Of a stretch of 44,378 nt of DNA, positions 24,559 to 32,704 are shown one piece after another. Position 1 is the first letter of the stretch, and every line of letters starts with the position of its first letter. A model generated the notes under the pieces. That model had not been told where the DNA came from. It did no database searches and saw nothing but the letters and a program-made list of their open reading frames with translations. The translations under genes and the position numbers were made by a program. The DNA comes from JAVBNA01 sp031551875 (GTDB lineage Bacteria; Bacillota; Clostridia; Oscillospirales; Acutalibacteraceae). The stretch covers positions 1 to 44,378 of the forward strand of contig JAVBNA010000032.1 of NCBI GenBank assembly GCA_031551875.1, written 5' to 3'.

Positions 24559-25401
24559 TTAATTGACCGGGGTCGTGGACTTAACCGCGGTGTCGAGTCC
24601 GGGAATGCTGAACATCAGGTTGTCGCCGCCGAAATAGGTGGGCATTTTACCGTCCCATTTGTTGATGAATTCAATGGCGATGATCTTGTCGGTGATCTCC
24701 ACGTTTTTCGCCTTCATGGCCTCCGCCTCGCCGCGTGCCTTTTCCACCGCCTGCTGCGCCTCGGTCTTGACACGCTCGAGGTCATACTTCGACTTGAGGG
24801 CATTCTGCTCGGCGATCTGCTTCTCCTCGATCGCCTTGTTGAAGGCCTCGCTGAACTCAAAGTTGATCACGTTGAAGGAGTCCACCTGGATGAATTTGTC
24901 CTGCAGCTTCTGCTGGAGCAGCTCCTTCATGGCGAGCGACACGTCGGTGCGCTTGGTGATCAGCTCCTCCGCCGTGAAACGGGAGGTCACCGCCTTAATG
25001 GTCTCGCTGATGGCGGGGCTGATGATGGTCGATTCAAAGCCGATGCCTATATTTTTGTAGAGCGGGGCGACGCTGTCGCTGGCCACACGGTAGTTGACCG
25101 CGATGGTGCTCGTGATTGACTGGAGATCCTTGGAGGCGGAGGAGTTCTGCGCCGACTCGACCTTTTGCATACGCACATCAATCGTACGCACCGACTGGAC
25201 AAATGGGATTTTGAAGTTGAGTCCCTCATTGAGCGTCCGGTCACTGACCGCGCCCATGGTGAGCAGCACGCCCCTGTGCCCCGCCGGGATGACCGTAAAG
25301 GAGGACAGCGCTACAATAAGCGCCACCAGAACCACTGCGGCAATCACGACCAGCCTGCGGATTTTCTTTGTGTTGAGTTTGATTTTGTTATCGGTATACA
25401 T
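24559..25401 (-). CDS. SPFH/prohibitin-family membrane protein
   Basis: 280 residues behind AAAGGAAAC. A basic cytoplasmic start and one N-terminal helix (RRLVVIAAVVLVALIVALSSF) precede the SPFH domain: VIPAGHRGVLLTMGAVSDRT, LNEGLNFKIPFVQSVRTIDV, the ITSTIAVNYRV strand and FTAEELITKRTDVSLAMKE. A long charged coiled coil follows (about 185-245, AIEEKQIAEQNALKSKYDLE). This matches prohibitin/HflC-like proteins, which form ring assemblies on membranes and often act as scaffolds for proteases. No adjacent NfeD or HflK partner is present; the downstream partner is the AIM24-family gene. Confidence 0.93.
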   Translation of the reverse strand: MYTDNKIKLNTKKIRRLVVIAAVVLVALIVALSSFTVIPAGHRGVLLTMGAVSDRTLNEGLNFKIPFVQSVRTIDVRMQKVESAQNSSASKDLQSITSTIAVNYRVASDSVAPLYKNIGIGFESTIISPAISETIKAVTSRFTAEELITKRTDVSLAMKELLQQKLQDKFIQVDSFNVINFEFSEAFNKAIEEKQIAEQNALKSKYDLERVKTEAQQAVEKARGEAEAMKAKNVEITDKIIAIEFINKWDGKMPTYFGGDNLMFSIPGLDTAVKSTTPVN

Positions 25402-25540
25402 ATCGGTTTCCTTTCTTCACATAATCTGCTTTCCACTCATTATACCACAACTCTCCCCCACTAGGATACTGGGAAAAAACATAAAAAATGTGTCTCTTTG
25501 CCGTAAAAATCTCCTTCTCAGCAAAATTCGCAGGAAACAT

Positions 25541-25569
25541 TTGCACGCCCGACGCAATTATGGTATTAT
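25541..25569 (+). promoter_or_regulatory. Sigma-A promoter of the ddl-murI-DUF1934-argS operon
   Basis: TTGCAC (25541-25546), exactly 17 bases, TATTAT (25564-25569). It ends 30 bases before the ddl start codon, so the leader is short and leaves no room for a T-box or riboswitch. Confidence 0.85.
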
Positions 25570-25599
25570 ATATTGAATTGTGATTTGGAGGGTGATTGT

Positions 25600-26673
25600 A
25601 TGCAAAACAATACGCTGCGTGTCGTCGTTCTGTTTGGCGGCGTTTCCTCGGAGCACGAGGTTTCCTGCCTTTCAGCGGCCTCGGTGATCGGAAACCTGTC
25701 CAAAGAGCGCTACGCGATTGACCGGGTGGGTATCACAAGGTCGGGACAATGGCTTCTGTACGCCGGTCCTGACGAGGACATCCCGAACGGAACATGGGCG
25801 GAGCACCCGGATAACAAGTCCGCCTTCCTCTCCCCCGACCGGTCCGCTCCCGGCCTGTTTGTGCTTAACGGGGAACGGTATGAACGCCGTCCGGCCGACG
25901 TGGTTTTCCCCGTCCTGCACGGCAAAAACGGCGAGGACGGCACTATGCAGGGACTTTTCCAGCTTGCAGGGCTGCCCTTTGTGGGCTGTGACACCCTCTC
26001 CTCCGCCGTGTGCATGGACAAAGGCATTGCAAACACACTGTTTGAAGACGCGGGCATCCCACAGGCCGCCTTTGTGTGGTTCTGGGCGCGCGATTATGAA
26101 ATAAAACGCAAAGAGATCCTCAACGTCATCGAGCGGAAGCTTCACTGGCCGGTCTTTGTCAAGCCCGCCAACGCGGGTTCTTCGGTCGGCGTATCCAAGG
26201 CGGGCGATGCCGATGCGCTTGACCGCGCGGTGGCGCTGGCCGCGAAGGAAGACAAAAAAATCGTGATCGAAGAGACGATCACCGGTGCGGAGGTCGAGGT
26301 CGCCGTCATGGGCAACGAGGAGCCGGTCGCCTCCACCGTGGGCGAGATTGCGCCGGGCGACGAATTTTACAGCTATGACGACAAGTACAAAAACGGCGTG
26401 TCACAGCTCTTTATTCCCGCTCGCCTGCCCGAAAACGTGCTTGGGAACGTGCGCGACTGCGCGGTCAGGGCATACCGTATGCTGGGCTGTGAAGGGCTTG
26501 CCCGTGTCGACTTTTTTGTCAAGCCCGACGGAACGCACTGCCTCAACGAAATCAATACCCTGCCCGGTTTTACAAACATCAGCATGTATCCCAAGCTCTT
26601 CATGGCGGAAGGGCTCTCCTACGGGGAGATTCTGGACCGGCTGATTACCTGCGCGCTTGCGCGTCAAAGCTAG
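25600..26673 (+). CDS. ddl: D-alanine--D-alanine ligase
   Basis: 357 residues; the ATG at 25600 follows GGAGGGTGA. ATP-grasp ligase joining two D-alanines for the peptidoglycan stem. Visible motifs: VVLFGGVSSEHEVSCLSAAS at the N-terminus, VFPVLHGKNGEDGTMQGLFQ, PFVGCDTLSSAVCMDKGIAN, VKPANAGSSVGVSKA (ATP-grasp loop), EETITGAEVEVAVMG, ARVDFF and the metal/substrate site EINTLPGFTNISMYPKL near the C-terminus. Length is normal. It is the first gene of an operon and is followed after 3 bases by the glutamate racemase gene, a logical pairing of peptidoglycan precursor enzymes. D-Ala-D-Lac activity cannot be excluded from sequence alone, but nothing points to it. Confidence 0.96.
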   Translation: MQNNTLRVVVLFGGVSSEHEVSCLSAASVIGNLSKERYAIDRVGITRSGQWLLYAGPDEDIPNGTWAEHPDNKSAFLSPDRSAPGLFVLNGERYERRPADVVFPVLHGKNGEDGTMQGLFQLAGLPFVGCDTLSSAVCMDKGIANTLFEDAGIPQAAFVWFWARDYEIKRKEILNVIERKLHWPVFVKPANAGSSVGVSKAGDADALDRAVALAAKEDKKIVIEETITGAEVEVAVMGNEEPVASTVGEIAPGDEFYSYDDKYKNGVSQLFIPARLPENVLGNVRDCAVRAYRMLGCEGLARVDFFVKPDGTHCLNEINTLPGFTNISMYPKLFMAEGLSYGEILDRLITCALARQS

Positions 26674-26676
26674 GAC

Positions 26677-27495
26677 ATGAGGAACAGGAAAGAAAAAGCG
26701 ATTGGGGTCTTTGATTCAGGGCTGGGCGGGCTGACCGTCGTCAAGCATCTGATTGACCTGATGCCTAACGAGAACATCGTCTATTTCGGGGACACCGGCC
26801 GGGTGCCCTACGGCACCAAGAGCGGCCCCATTATTGAAAAATACGCTGCACAGGATGTGCGGTTTCTGCTTTCGCAAAACGTCAAAATGATCATTGCCGC
26901 CTGCGGGACCGTCTCCTCGGTCGTGCCCCGTCTGGGCGAAATGCTTGAGATTCCCTACACCGGCGTGGTTCAGCACGCCGCGCGGCGTGCGGCGCAGGTG
27001 ACCAAAACCGGACGCATCGGGGTGCTGGGCACCACCGCCACCATCCGCAGCGGCTCCTACCGCGAGGCGCTGCACGCGATGGATTCCTCCTTTGAGATTT
27101 ACCAGGCTGACTGCCCGCTGTTTGTCCCGCTCGTGGAGAACAATAGTATCTCTCCCGACGACCCGGTTCCGGTGGAAATCGCCCGGCGCTATCTCGCGCC
27201 GGTGCTTGCGGCGGGCGTGGATACGCTCATCCTGGGCTGTACCCACTACCCCCTTCTTGCGCCCGTGATCGCCAAGGTGTCGGGCGGGGGCGTACGGCTT
27301 GTGGACGCGGGCGGGGAAACCGCCCGTCACACCTTTGAGGTGCTGTGCGCGGAGGATCTTCTCAACCCCGACGGCACGGGACAGTGTCGTTTCTACGTCA
27401 GCGATCATGTGGAAAACTTTTCACAGGCCGCCAGCTTATATCTGCGTATGGACGTGGGCGGCAACACACAAAAAATAGACATTGCGTCATACTGA
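26677..27495 (+). CDS. murI: Glutamate racemase with a variant first-cysteine motif
   Basis: 272 residues, converting L- to D-glutamate for peptidoglycan. The family motifs are present: IGVFDSGLGGLTVVKHL (Asp13), IVYFGDTGRVPYGTKS, VGVLGTTATI-like IGVLGTTATIRSGSY, and LILGCTHYPLLAPVI with the second catalytic cysteine, Cys188. The first catalytic cysteine, Cys76, lies in AACGTVSSV, whereas the usual racemase motif is ACNTASA, so the Asn after the cysteine is Gly here. The ATG begins 3 bases after the ddl stop. The protein is likely active because both cysteines remain, but the change is worth testing. It overlaps the leader of the DUF1934 gene, not its chosen coding start. Confidence 0.93.
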   Translation: MRNRKEKAIGVFDSGLGGLTVVKHLIDLMPNENIVYFGDTGRVPYGTKSGPIIEKYAAQDVRFLLSQNVKMIIAACGTVSSVVPRLGEMLEIPYTGVVQHAARRAAQVTKTGRIGVLGTTATIRSGSYREALHAMDSSFEIYQADCPLFVPLVENNSISPDDPVPVEIARRYLAPVLAAGVDTLILGCTHYPLLAPVIAKVSGGGVRLVDAGGETARHTFEVLCAEDLLNPDGTGQCRFYVSDHVENFSQAASLYLRMDVGGNTQKIDIASY

Positions 27496-27520
27496 TAGCG
27501 ATCACGCAGGGAGGCTGCAC

Positions 27521-27958
27521 GTGAAAAAGAATTATTTGATCTCGATCAGCGGCAAACAGATCCTGGACGGAGAAGAGGGAATCACCGAGCTGACCACCCT
27601 CGGCACCTACCACAAGCGAAACGGCAACCGGTATATCTCCTATGACGAATACCAGCCCGACCTGCCCCGCTCGGTCAAAACCACCCTCAAGGTGGAGGAT
27701 GGGCACCGGGTGACGCTGATCCGAAACCAGACCAGCTCCCGTCTGATCCTGGAAAAGGGACGGCGGCACCAGTGCTTTTATGACATTGGCTTCGGCTCAC
27801 TCATGCTGGGCGTTTTCGCTGACCGCATCGACAACGAGCTGACCGACCAGGGCGGCCGTCTGAGCTTTCATTACACCCTGGACATTGACTCCAGCCTCAC
27901 CAGTCTCAACGAGGTACAGATCACCGTGAAGGAGGCAGACCATTCATGTCAAGAATAG
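27521..27958 (+). CDS. DUF1934 (YwiB-like) small beta-barrel protein
   Basis: 145 residues from a GTG with AGGGAGG six bases upstream. The calycin-like pattern of DUF1934 is clear: YLISISGKQILDGEEGITEL, a TLGTYHKRNGNRYISYDEYQ segment, VTLIRNQTSSRLILEKGRRH and a C-terminal SFHYTLDIDSSLTSLNEVQI. The biochemical role of the family is unknown. In many Firmicutes it lies directly before argS, as here, where its last 13 bases overlap the argS start; translational coupling is likely. Confidence 0.9.
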   Translation: MKKNYLISISGKQILDGEEGITELTTLGTYHKRNGNRYISYDEYQPDLPRSVKTTLKVEDGHRVTLIRNQTSSRLILEKGRRHQCFYDIGFGSLMLGVFADRIDNELTDQGGRLSFHYTLDIDSSLTSLNEVQITVKEADHSCQE

Positions 27959-29637
27959 TATCCGCCGCCGTGGAGCGCCTCCGGGACGCCATTGACGCGG
28001 CCTTTGCACACGCCGTTTCAGAGGGGCATTTCCCCGAAATCTCGCTGCCCGATTATGTCATCGAAATTCCCGCCGAACGGGAGCACGGCGACTTCGCCGC
28101 CAACGCCGCCATGGTGTCGGCGCGGGCGCTGCGGCTGCCGCCGCGCAAGATCGCCGAGCTGATTGTCGAGCACATCTCCTTAAACGGCACGATGTTTGAC
28201 CGGGTGGAAATCGCCGGGCCGGGTTTTCTCAATTTCTTTTTGAGCAATGAGTTTTATGTCGAGGTGCTCAAGGACGTCCGCACGCTCGGAGAGGAGTATG
28301 GCCACTCCGACTACGGACAGGGGAAAAAGGTCATGATCGAATTTGTCTCCGCCAACCCCACCGGCCCGATGCATCTGGGCAACGCGCGCGGGGGCGCTTT
28401 GGGCGACTGTCTGGCGGGCGTGATGGACGCCGCCGGCTTCGACGTGTGGCGGGAGTTTTATGTCAATGATGCCGGCAACCAGATCGAAAAGTTCGGCTAT
28501 TCGCTGGAGGGGCGTTATTTACAGCTCCTGCTCGGCGAGGACGCGGTCGAATTCCAGGAGGACTGGTACCAGGGCGAAGACATCACCGAATTGGCGCAGA
28601 AATACATCGATAAAAACGGAAACAACCTTGTGACGCTCTCCTCCGACCAGCGCCGGGCAGTGCTTGTGGACTTTGCCATGCCGCGCAACCTCGAGCGCAT
28701 GAAGGAGGATCTTCGCAAATACCGCATCGAATATGACAAGTGGTTTCTGGAAAGCACGCTGCACAACTCGGGCGCCGTGGACGAAACCATCGAGCTCCTG
28801 ACCAAAAACAGCATGACCTACGAAAAGGACGGCGCAATCTGGTACAAGGCGACCGAAAAGGGTGCGGAAAAGGATGAGGTTCTGGTGCGTCAGAACGGGC
28901 ACCCCACCTACTTTGCCGCCGACATAGCCTATCACCGCAACAAGTTTGCCCGCGGCTTTGAGCTGCTCATTGACATCTGGGGCGCCGACCATCACGGTCA
29001 TGTCGCCCGCATGAAGGGGGCGCTGGACGCCGTGGGGGAAAACGGCGACAACCTCAAGGTCATCCTCATGCAGCTGGTGCGTCTCGTCAAGGACGGCGAG
29101 CCGGTGCGCATGAGCAAACGAACCGGCAAGGCCATCCAACTGCGCGACCTGCTCGACGAGGTTCCCCCCGATGCGGCGCGCTTCATCTTTAACATGCGCG
29201 AGGCCAACTCGCAGATGGAGTTTGACCTGGATCTTGCGGTTCAGCAGGACAACCAAAATCCTGTCTACTACGTGCAGTACGCCCACGCGCGCATTTGCAG
29301 CATCCTCAAGGCACTGGCAGCCGAGGGCATTGCCCCGCGTGAATGCACCGACCCCGAGCTCGACCTGCTCAGCACGCCCGAAGAGCGTGAGCTCATCCGG
29401 CACATTGCCTCCTATACGGGGGAGATTGCCGACGCCGCCCGCGACTTTGAGCCGTCGCGCGTCACGCGGTATGTGATCACGCTGGCCACCCTCTTCCACA
29501 AATTCTACAACTCCTGCCGGGTGAAGGGAGAGATCGAAGGGCTTGCTCAGGCGCGTCTGACGCTGTGCCTGAGCGTGCAGACAATCATCCGCAACGTGCT
29601 GACTATGTTTAAGATCACCATTCCCGAATCCATGTAG
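27946..29637 (+). CDS. argS: Arginyl-tRNA synthetase
   Basis: 563 residues, the normal length. AAGGAGG lies 11 bases before the ATG inside the end of the DUF1934 gene. It charges tRNA-Arg with arginine. Domains in order: an N-terminal additional domain (about 1-110, YVIEIPAEREHGDFAANAAM), a class I catalytic core with the HIGH-type motif as MHLGNARGG, GADHHGHVARMKGAL, a KMSKS equivalent MSKRTGKAI, and the C-terminal DALR anticodon-binding domain (YVQYAHARICSILKAL, YVITLATLFHKFYNSCRV). It is the last gene of the operon and is followed by a strong terminator. Confidence 0.97.
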   Translation: MSRIVSAAVERLRDAIDAAFAHAVSEGHFPEISLPDYVIEIPAEREHGDFAANAAMVSARALRLPPRKIAELIVEHISLNGTMFDRVEIAGPGFLNFFLSNEFYVEVLKDVRTLGEEYGHSDYGQGKKVMIEFVSANPTGPMHLGNARGGALGDCLAGVMDAAGFDVWREFYVNDAGNQIEKFGYSLEGRYLQLLLGEDAVEFQEDWYQGEDITELAQKYIDKNGNNLVTLSSDQRRAVLVDFAMPRNLERMKEDLRKYRIEYDKWFLESTLHNSGAVDETIELLTKNSMTYEKDGAIWYKATEKGAEKDEVLVRQNGHPTYFAADIAYHRNKFARGFELLIDIWGADHHGHVARMKGALDAVGENGDNLKVILMQLVRLVKDGEPVRMSKRTGKAIQLRDLLDEVPPDAARFIFNMREANSQMEFDLDLAVQQDNQNPVYYVQYAHARICSILKALAAEGIAPRECTDPELDLLSTPEERELIRHIASYTGEIADAARDFEPSRVTRYVITLATLFHKFYNSCRVKGEIEGLAQARLTLCLSVQTIIRNVLTMFKITIPESM

Positions 29638-29642
29638 CACCC

Positions 29643-29682
29643 AAAAACCCTCCTGTGACAGACTGCCGCAGGAGGGTTTTCT
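29643..29682. terminator. Bidirectional terminator between argS and tcdA
   Basis: AAAACCCTCCTG (29644-29655) pairs with CAGGAGGGTTTT (29669-29680), a 12-bp stem with A-run and T-run at its base. It serves two convergent genes, argS (stop at 29637) and tcdA (stop at 29682). Confidence 0.9.
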
Positions 29683-30395
29683 TATACGCCCGATATTGCT
29701 TTGATCACTTCGCCCGCCAGGATCAGCCCCATCACCCCGGGGACAAAGGACACGCTGCCCGGCGCTTGCCGCCCGGCGGTGCCCTTCTGCTCCCCCTCCT
29801 CATAAAGGAGCGGGCGGGGCGGTTCCTTCGAGTAAACTACGGGCAGATGTTCGATGCCTCTGCTTTTGAGCTCGCGGCGCATCACCCGAGCGAGCGGGCA
29901 GACACTGGTTTTGCTGAGATCGGCAACCTCAAAAGCGGCGGGGTTGAGCTTGTTGCCCGCACCCATCGCGCTGATCACCGGCACCTCCGACGCTTTGCAG
30001 CGCACGATGAGCTCAATTTTCGCCGACACCGTGTCGATCGCGTCCACCACATAGTCGTAGACGGTAAGTTCCACACTGTCCGCCGACGCCCGGTCATAAA
30101 AGAGCGGCACAGGGCGTACGATGCACTGTGGGTTGATGTCAGCCACGCGCCGCGCCATCACCGCGACCTTTTGCTCGCCGATCGTGCTGTGCAGGGCAAC
30201 CAGCTGACGGTTGAGGTTGGAGGGCGCCACATCGTCGGCGTCGAACAGATCAAGTGCGCCCACGCCGCTGCGCGCCAGCGCTTCGGCCGCGTAGGAGCCC
30301 ACCCCGCCGATTCCGAACACGGCGACGCGGGCGTTTTGGAGCCTCTCAAGCCCCTCTTTGCCCAGCAACTGTTCGGTGCGTATCCATGGGTTCAT
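29682..30395 (-). CDS. tcdA: tRNA threonylcarbamoyladenosine dehydratase
   Basis: 237 residues of the ThiF/MoeB/E1-like family. The ATP-binding motif is RVAVFGIGGVGSYAAEALAR, followed by LDLFDADDVAPSNLNRQLVA with the catalytic Arg, DYVVDAIDTVSAKIELIVRC, and GAGNKLNPAAFEVADLSKTS with a downstream CPLARVMR characteristic of the CsdL/TcdA branch. TcdA converts t6A37 of ANN-reading tRNAs into its cyclic form in an ATP-dependent step. Its ATG overlaps the stop of the upstream sensor kinase (ATGA), so it is translationally coupled to a two-component system. Confidence 0.92.
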   Translation of the reverse strand: MNPWIRTEQLLGKEGLERLQNARVAVFGIGGVGSYAAEALARSGVGALDLFDADDVAPSNLNRQLVALHSTIGEQKVAVMARRVADINPQCIVRPVPLFYDRASADSVELTVYDYVVDAIDTVSAKIELIVRCKASEVPVISAMGAGNKLNPAAFEVADLSKTSVCPLARVMRRELKSRGIEHLPVVYSKEPPRPLLYEEGEQKGTAGRQAPGSVSFVPGVMGLILAGEVIKAISGV

Positions 30396-31846
30396 ACAAG
30401 CTCCTCCCCTCGGCTTCGGGGCATGCAGATCGTAAACAGCGCCCCGATTTCATTGTTTTGCGCGGTCAGCGTGCCGCCGTGGTGTTCAAATACGGTTTTT
30501 GCCATGGACAGCCCGATGCCGTGCTTGCCCTGCCTTCCCTTATAGAAACGGTCAAAGATGCGGGGCAGCGCTTCCTCATCAATGCCGCCGCCGTCGTCCT
30601 GCACGGTTACAATCACCATGCCGCCCTCCTCCCGGCAGGTTACCAGGATGCGGGACTTCGCGTACCGCAGGCCGTTGGACAGGATATTGCCGAATGCGCG
30701 CTCGCACTGCCGCTCGTCGCAGGTCACCGGCACAGGCTCAGGCGGGAAGAGATATTTCACCTGCACGTCGGAGCGCAACAGGATACCCTTGAGATTGCCC
30801 CCGCTGCGCGAGATCACTTCGCGGAAGTCACATTCGGTCTGCACCGAATCGGTTTTGATGTTGTCAATTTTAGAGATGTAGATCAGATCCTCCACCATGT
30901 CGGTCAACCGGTCGGTCTCATTTAAAATGACGTCGGTCGCCTCACTGTTGTCCTCAAACATGTTGTACTGGATGCCCTCCGTATAGCCCTTGATGGACAT
31001 CAGCGGCGTGCGTAGCTCATGGGAGACGTTCTGGAAAAAGATCTTCTGGTCGCTGTCGTATTTTTCCAGCTGGGCGGCGGTCTGGTTCATGACGGTTTTG
31101 AGCTCAAGAAGCTCCCGGTCGCGTGTTTCAAACTCCCGTTGGCGATAGTCCCCGTTGCCCAGCGCAACCGCAAACTCGGACAGCGCCCGAATAGGCCGCA
31201 CGATGCGCCCGGTCATGAGCACCGTCAGCACAAGCGCCGCGGATCCGAGCACCAGAATGATAATCAGCAGAAAGACGTTGACCGTCCTGAGAAGCTGGTT
31301 CAGCCCCGTGCTGTCAATGTAAAAGACCACCGACATGCTTGAGGTCACGGGCGCGCCCCAAAAGGCTCGAACCCACTGCACCCGCGTACCGGTCATCACA
31401 TAGTCACGCCCTCCGGCGTGGACGCTGTGCTGCTGACGGTCATCAAGCGGAATCCGATTTTCCTCAATCACGTCAATCAGCTGCTGTGTGCGCTCGAGAA
31501 GCACCTCGTCCGCATTGGCGCGCGGCACCTGGATCGTGTAGTCCTCACTGACCAGAAAGGCCTGCACCTGGCTGAGATGGGAGACCTCCCGGGCGACAAT
31601 GCCCGCGCCGTCCGCCATTTCGGGCAGGGAGGGCTGTTCCTCCTGCCAGGCGGGCGGGCTCTCCCCGAATGCGGGAAAGCTTCTGTCCACACGCTCTACC
31701 GCGCTTTGCAGCTGGCGACCGATTTCCGAATTAATATAGCGGTGCAGGACAAAGTTAAAAAACAGTGATATGACGGCAAAAAGGCCGAGCATCATCAGGA
31801 TAAACATCCGCAGGATGCGCGTGCGCAGGCTGATCCTTTTTTTCAT
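30392..31846 (-). CDS. Membrane sensor histidine kinase (HAMP, HisKA, HATPase)
   Basis: 484 residues. The first helix (about 10-33, ILRMFILMMLGLFAVISLFF) and a second (about 190-215, VNVFLLIIILVLGSAALVLT) bracket an extracellular sensor domain of about 155 residues. A HAMP linker follows (VRPIRALSEFAVALGNGDY). The H-box is FFQNVSHELRTPLMSIKGYT with the phosphoacceptor His, then the N-box CERAFGNILSNGLRYAKS, G1 VTVQDDGGGIDEEALP, F-box IFDRFYKG and G2 KHGIGLSMAKTVFEHHGG. All core residues are present, so it should autophosphorylate. Its ATG overlaps the regulator stop, and its own stop overlaps the tcdA start. The signal is unknown. Confidence 0.95.
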   Translation of the reverse strand: MKKRISLRTRILRMFILMMLGLFAVISLFFNFVLHRYINSEIGRQLQSAVERVDRSFPAFGESPPAWQEEQPSLPEMADGAGIVAREVSHLSQVQAFLVSEDYTIQVPRANADEVLLERTQQLIDVIEENRIPLDDRQQHSVHAGGRDYVMTGTRVQWVRAFWGAPVTSSMSVVFYIDSTGLNQLLRTVNVFLLIIILVLGSAALVLTVLMTGRIVRPIRALSEFAVALGNGDYRQREFETRDRELLELKTVMNQTAAQLEKYDSDQKIFFQNVSHELRTPLMSIKGYTEGIQYNMFEDNSEATDVILNETDRLTDMVEDLIYISKIDNIKTDSVQTECDFREVISRSGGNLKGILLRSDVQVKYLFPPEPVPVTCDERQCERAFGNILSNGLRYAKSRILVTCREEGGMVIVTVQDDGGGIDEEALPRIFDRFYKGRQGKHGIGLSMAKTVFEHHGGTLTAQNNEIGALFTICMPRSRGEELV

Positions 31847-32535
31847 GCTGTCTTTCCCTTCAGGCGGAAGCCGTAACCCCAGACCGTTTCAATGACCGTG
31901 CCGCTGTCTGCGAGCTTTCTGCGCAGACGCTTGACCGTATCGTCGGCGACGCGGGTCTCCACCGCGCTGTTGTAGCCCCAGATTTTATCAAGCAACTCCT
32001 CGCGGGGCACCGCGCGCTCCTTGTTTTCCACGAGATAGGCCAGCAGGCTGTATTCGTTGGGCGTCAACTCAAGAAGACCGCCGCCGCAGGTGACCCGCTT
32101 GGCGCTGATGTTGATGACAATATCCTCAAAGGCAATTTCACGGGTGGCCTCGGTGTACTGCTTTTTGTCCATTTCGATGCGCCGGAAAATCGCCTTGACC
32201 CGCATGACCAGCGCCATGGGGCTGAAGGGCTTTGTGAAATAGTCGTCGCTGCCCAGCGCGATGCCCGAGATGTAATCGGTGTCGCTGTCGCGGGCAGTCA
32301 GCATCAGGATGGGCACATGGCTGATCTGCCGCAGCGCGGTGCACACGGCAAAGCCGTCCGACCCGGGCATCATCACGTCGAGAATCACCATGTCGCTGGG
32401 ATTCTTTTTAAAGGCCTCCAAAAGCGCGTCACCCGTCTCGAAGGTCTTGACCTCATAGCCTTCCTTTTTTAAAAACAGCTCCACGATGTTTCGGATGTTG
32501 GCCTCATCGTCTGCCGCGTATATCAGTTTTTCCAT
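31843..32535 (-). CDS. OmpR/PhoB-type response regulator
   Basis: 230 residues from the ATG (MEKLIYAADDE); a GTG nine bases upstream is also possible. The receiver domain (1-120) has the acidic pair in AADDEANIR, the phosphoacceptor Asp in MVILDVMMPGSDGF, the Thr of ILMLTARDSD and the Lys of SDDYFTKPFSPMAL. The DNA-binding winged helix (about 130-228) contains LELTPNEYSLLAYLVENKER, LLDKIWGYNSAVETRVADDT and RVADDTVKRLRRKLAD. It is first in an operon with its cognate kinase and is divergent from the CDF transporter gene; control of that transporter is a reasonable but untested guess. Confidence 0.95.
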   Translation of the reverse strand: MEKLIYAADDEANIRNIVELFLKKEGYEVKTFETGDALLEAFKKNPSDMVILDVMMPGSDGFAVCTALRQISHVPILMLTARDSDTDYISGIALGSDDYFTKPFSPMALVMRVKAIFRRIEMDKKQYTEATREIAFEDIVINISAKRVTCGGGLLELTPNEYSLLAYLVENKERAVPREELLDKIWGYNSAVETRVADDTVKRLRRKLADSGTVIETVWGYGFRLKGKTA

Positions 32536-32567
32536 ATCTGTCACCGCTCTTCTTTGATGATATCATT

Positions 32568-32596
32568 ATTATACCGGCTTTTACGCAAAAAGTCAG
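32568..32596 (-). promoter_or_regulatory. Probable sigma-A promoter of the two-component operon
   Basis: On the minus strand, CTGACT (complement of 32591-32596), 17 bases, TATAAT (complement of 32568-32573). The -35 differs from consensus at its first and last bases. It lies about 30 bases upstream of the regulator start. Confidence 0.6.
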
Positions 32597-32635
32597 CCCC
32601 GAAACTGCCGCGAAATTAAGGTAAATGTGTGGCAA

Positions 32636-32665
32636 TTGACAGGGCTGTGCTCCGCGCGGTATAAT
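32636..32665 (+). promoter_or_regulatory. Sigma-A promoter of the CDF transporter gene
   Basis: TTGACA (32636-32641), 18 bases, TATAAT (32660-32665). The start codon is 40 bases downstream. It is divergent from, and within about 70 bases of, the regulator promoter, so a shared operator is possible. Confidence 0.85.
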
Positions 32666-32704
32666 GTACGGACAGTAATGCGCCGCAGAAAGGGGGATTT
32701 TTCC

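Noticed and set aside
25570..25599. Possible T-box or riboswitch ahead of the operon that contains argS
   Set aside because: Only about 30 bases separate the promoter -10 element from the ddl start codon, too short for a structured leader.
28519..29640. Minus-strand open frame (373 codons) opposite argS
   Set aside because: argS is unambiguous on the plus strand with intact catalytic motifs; the antisense frame has no ribosome site or domain.
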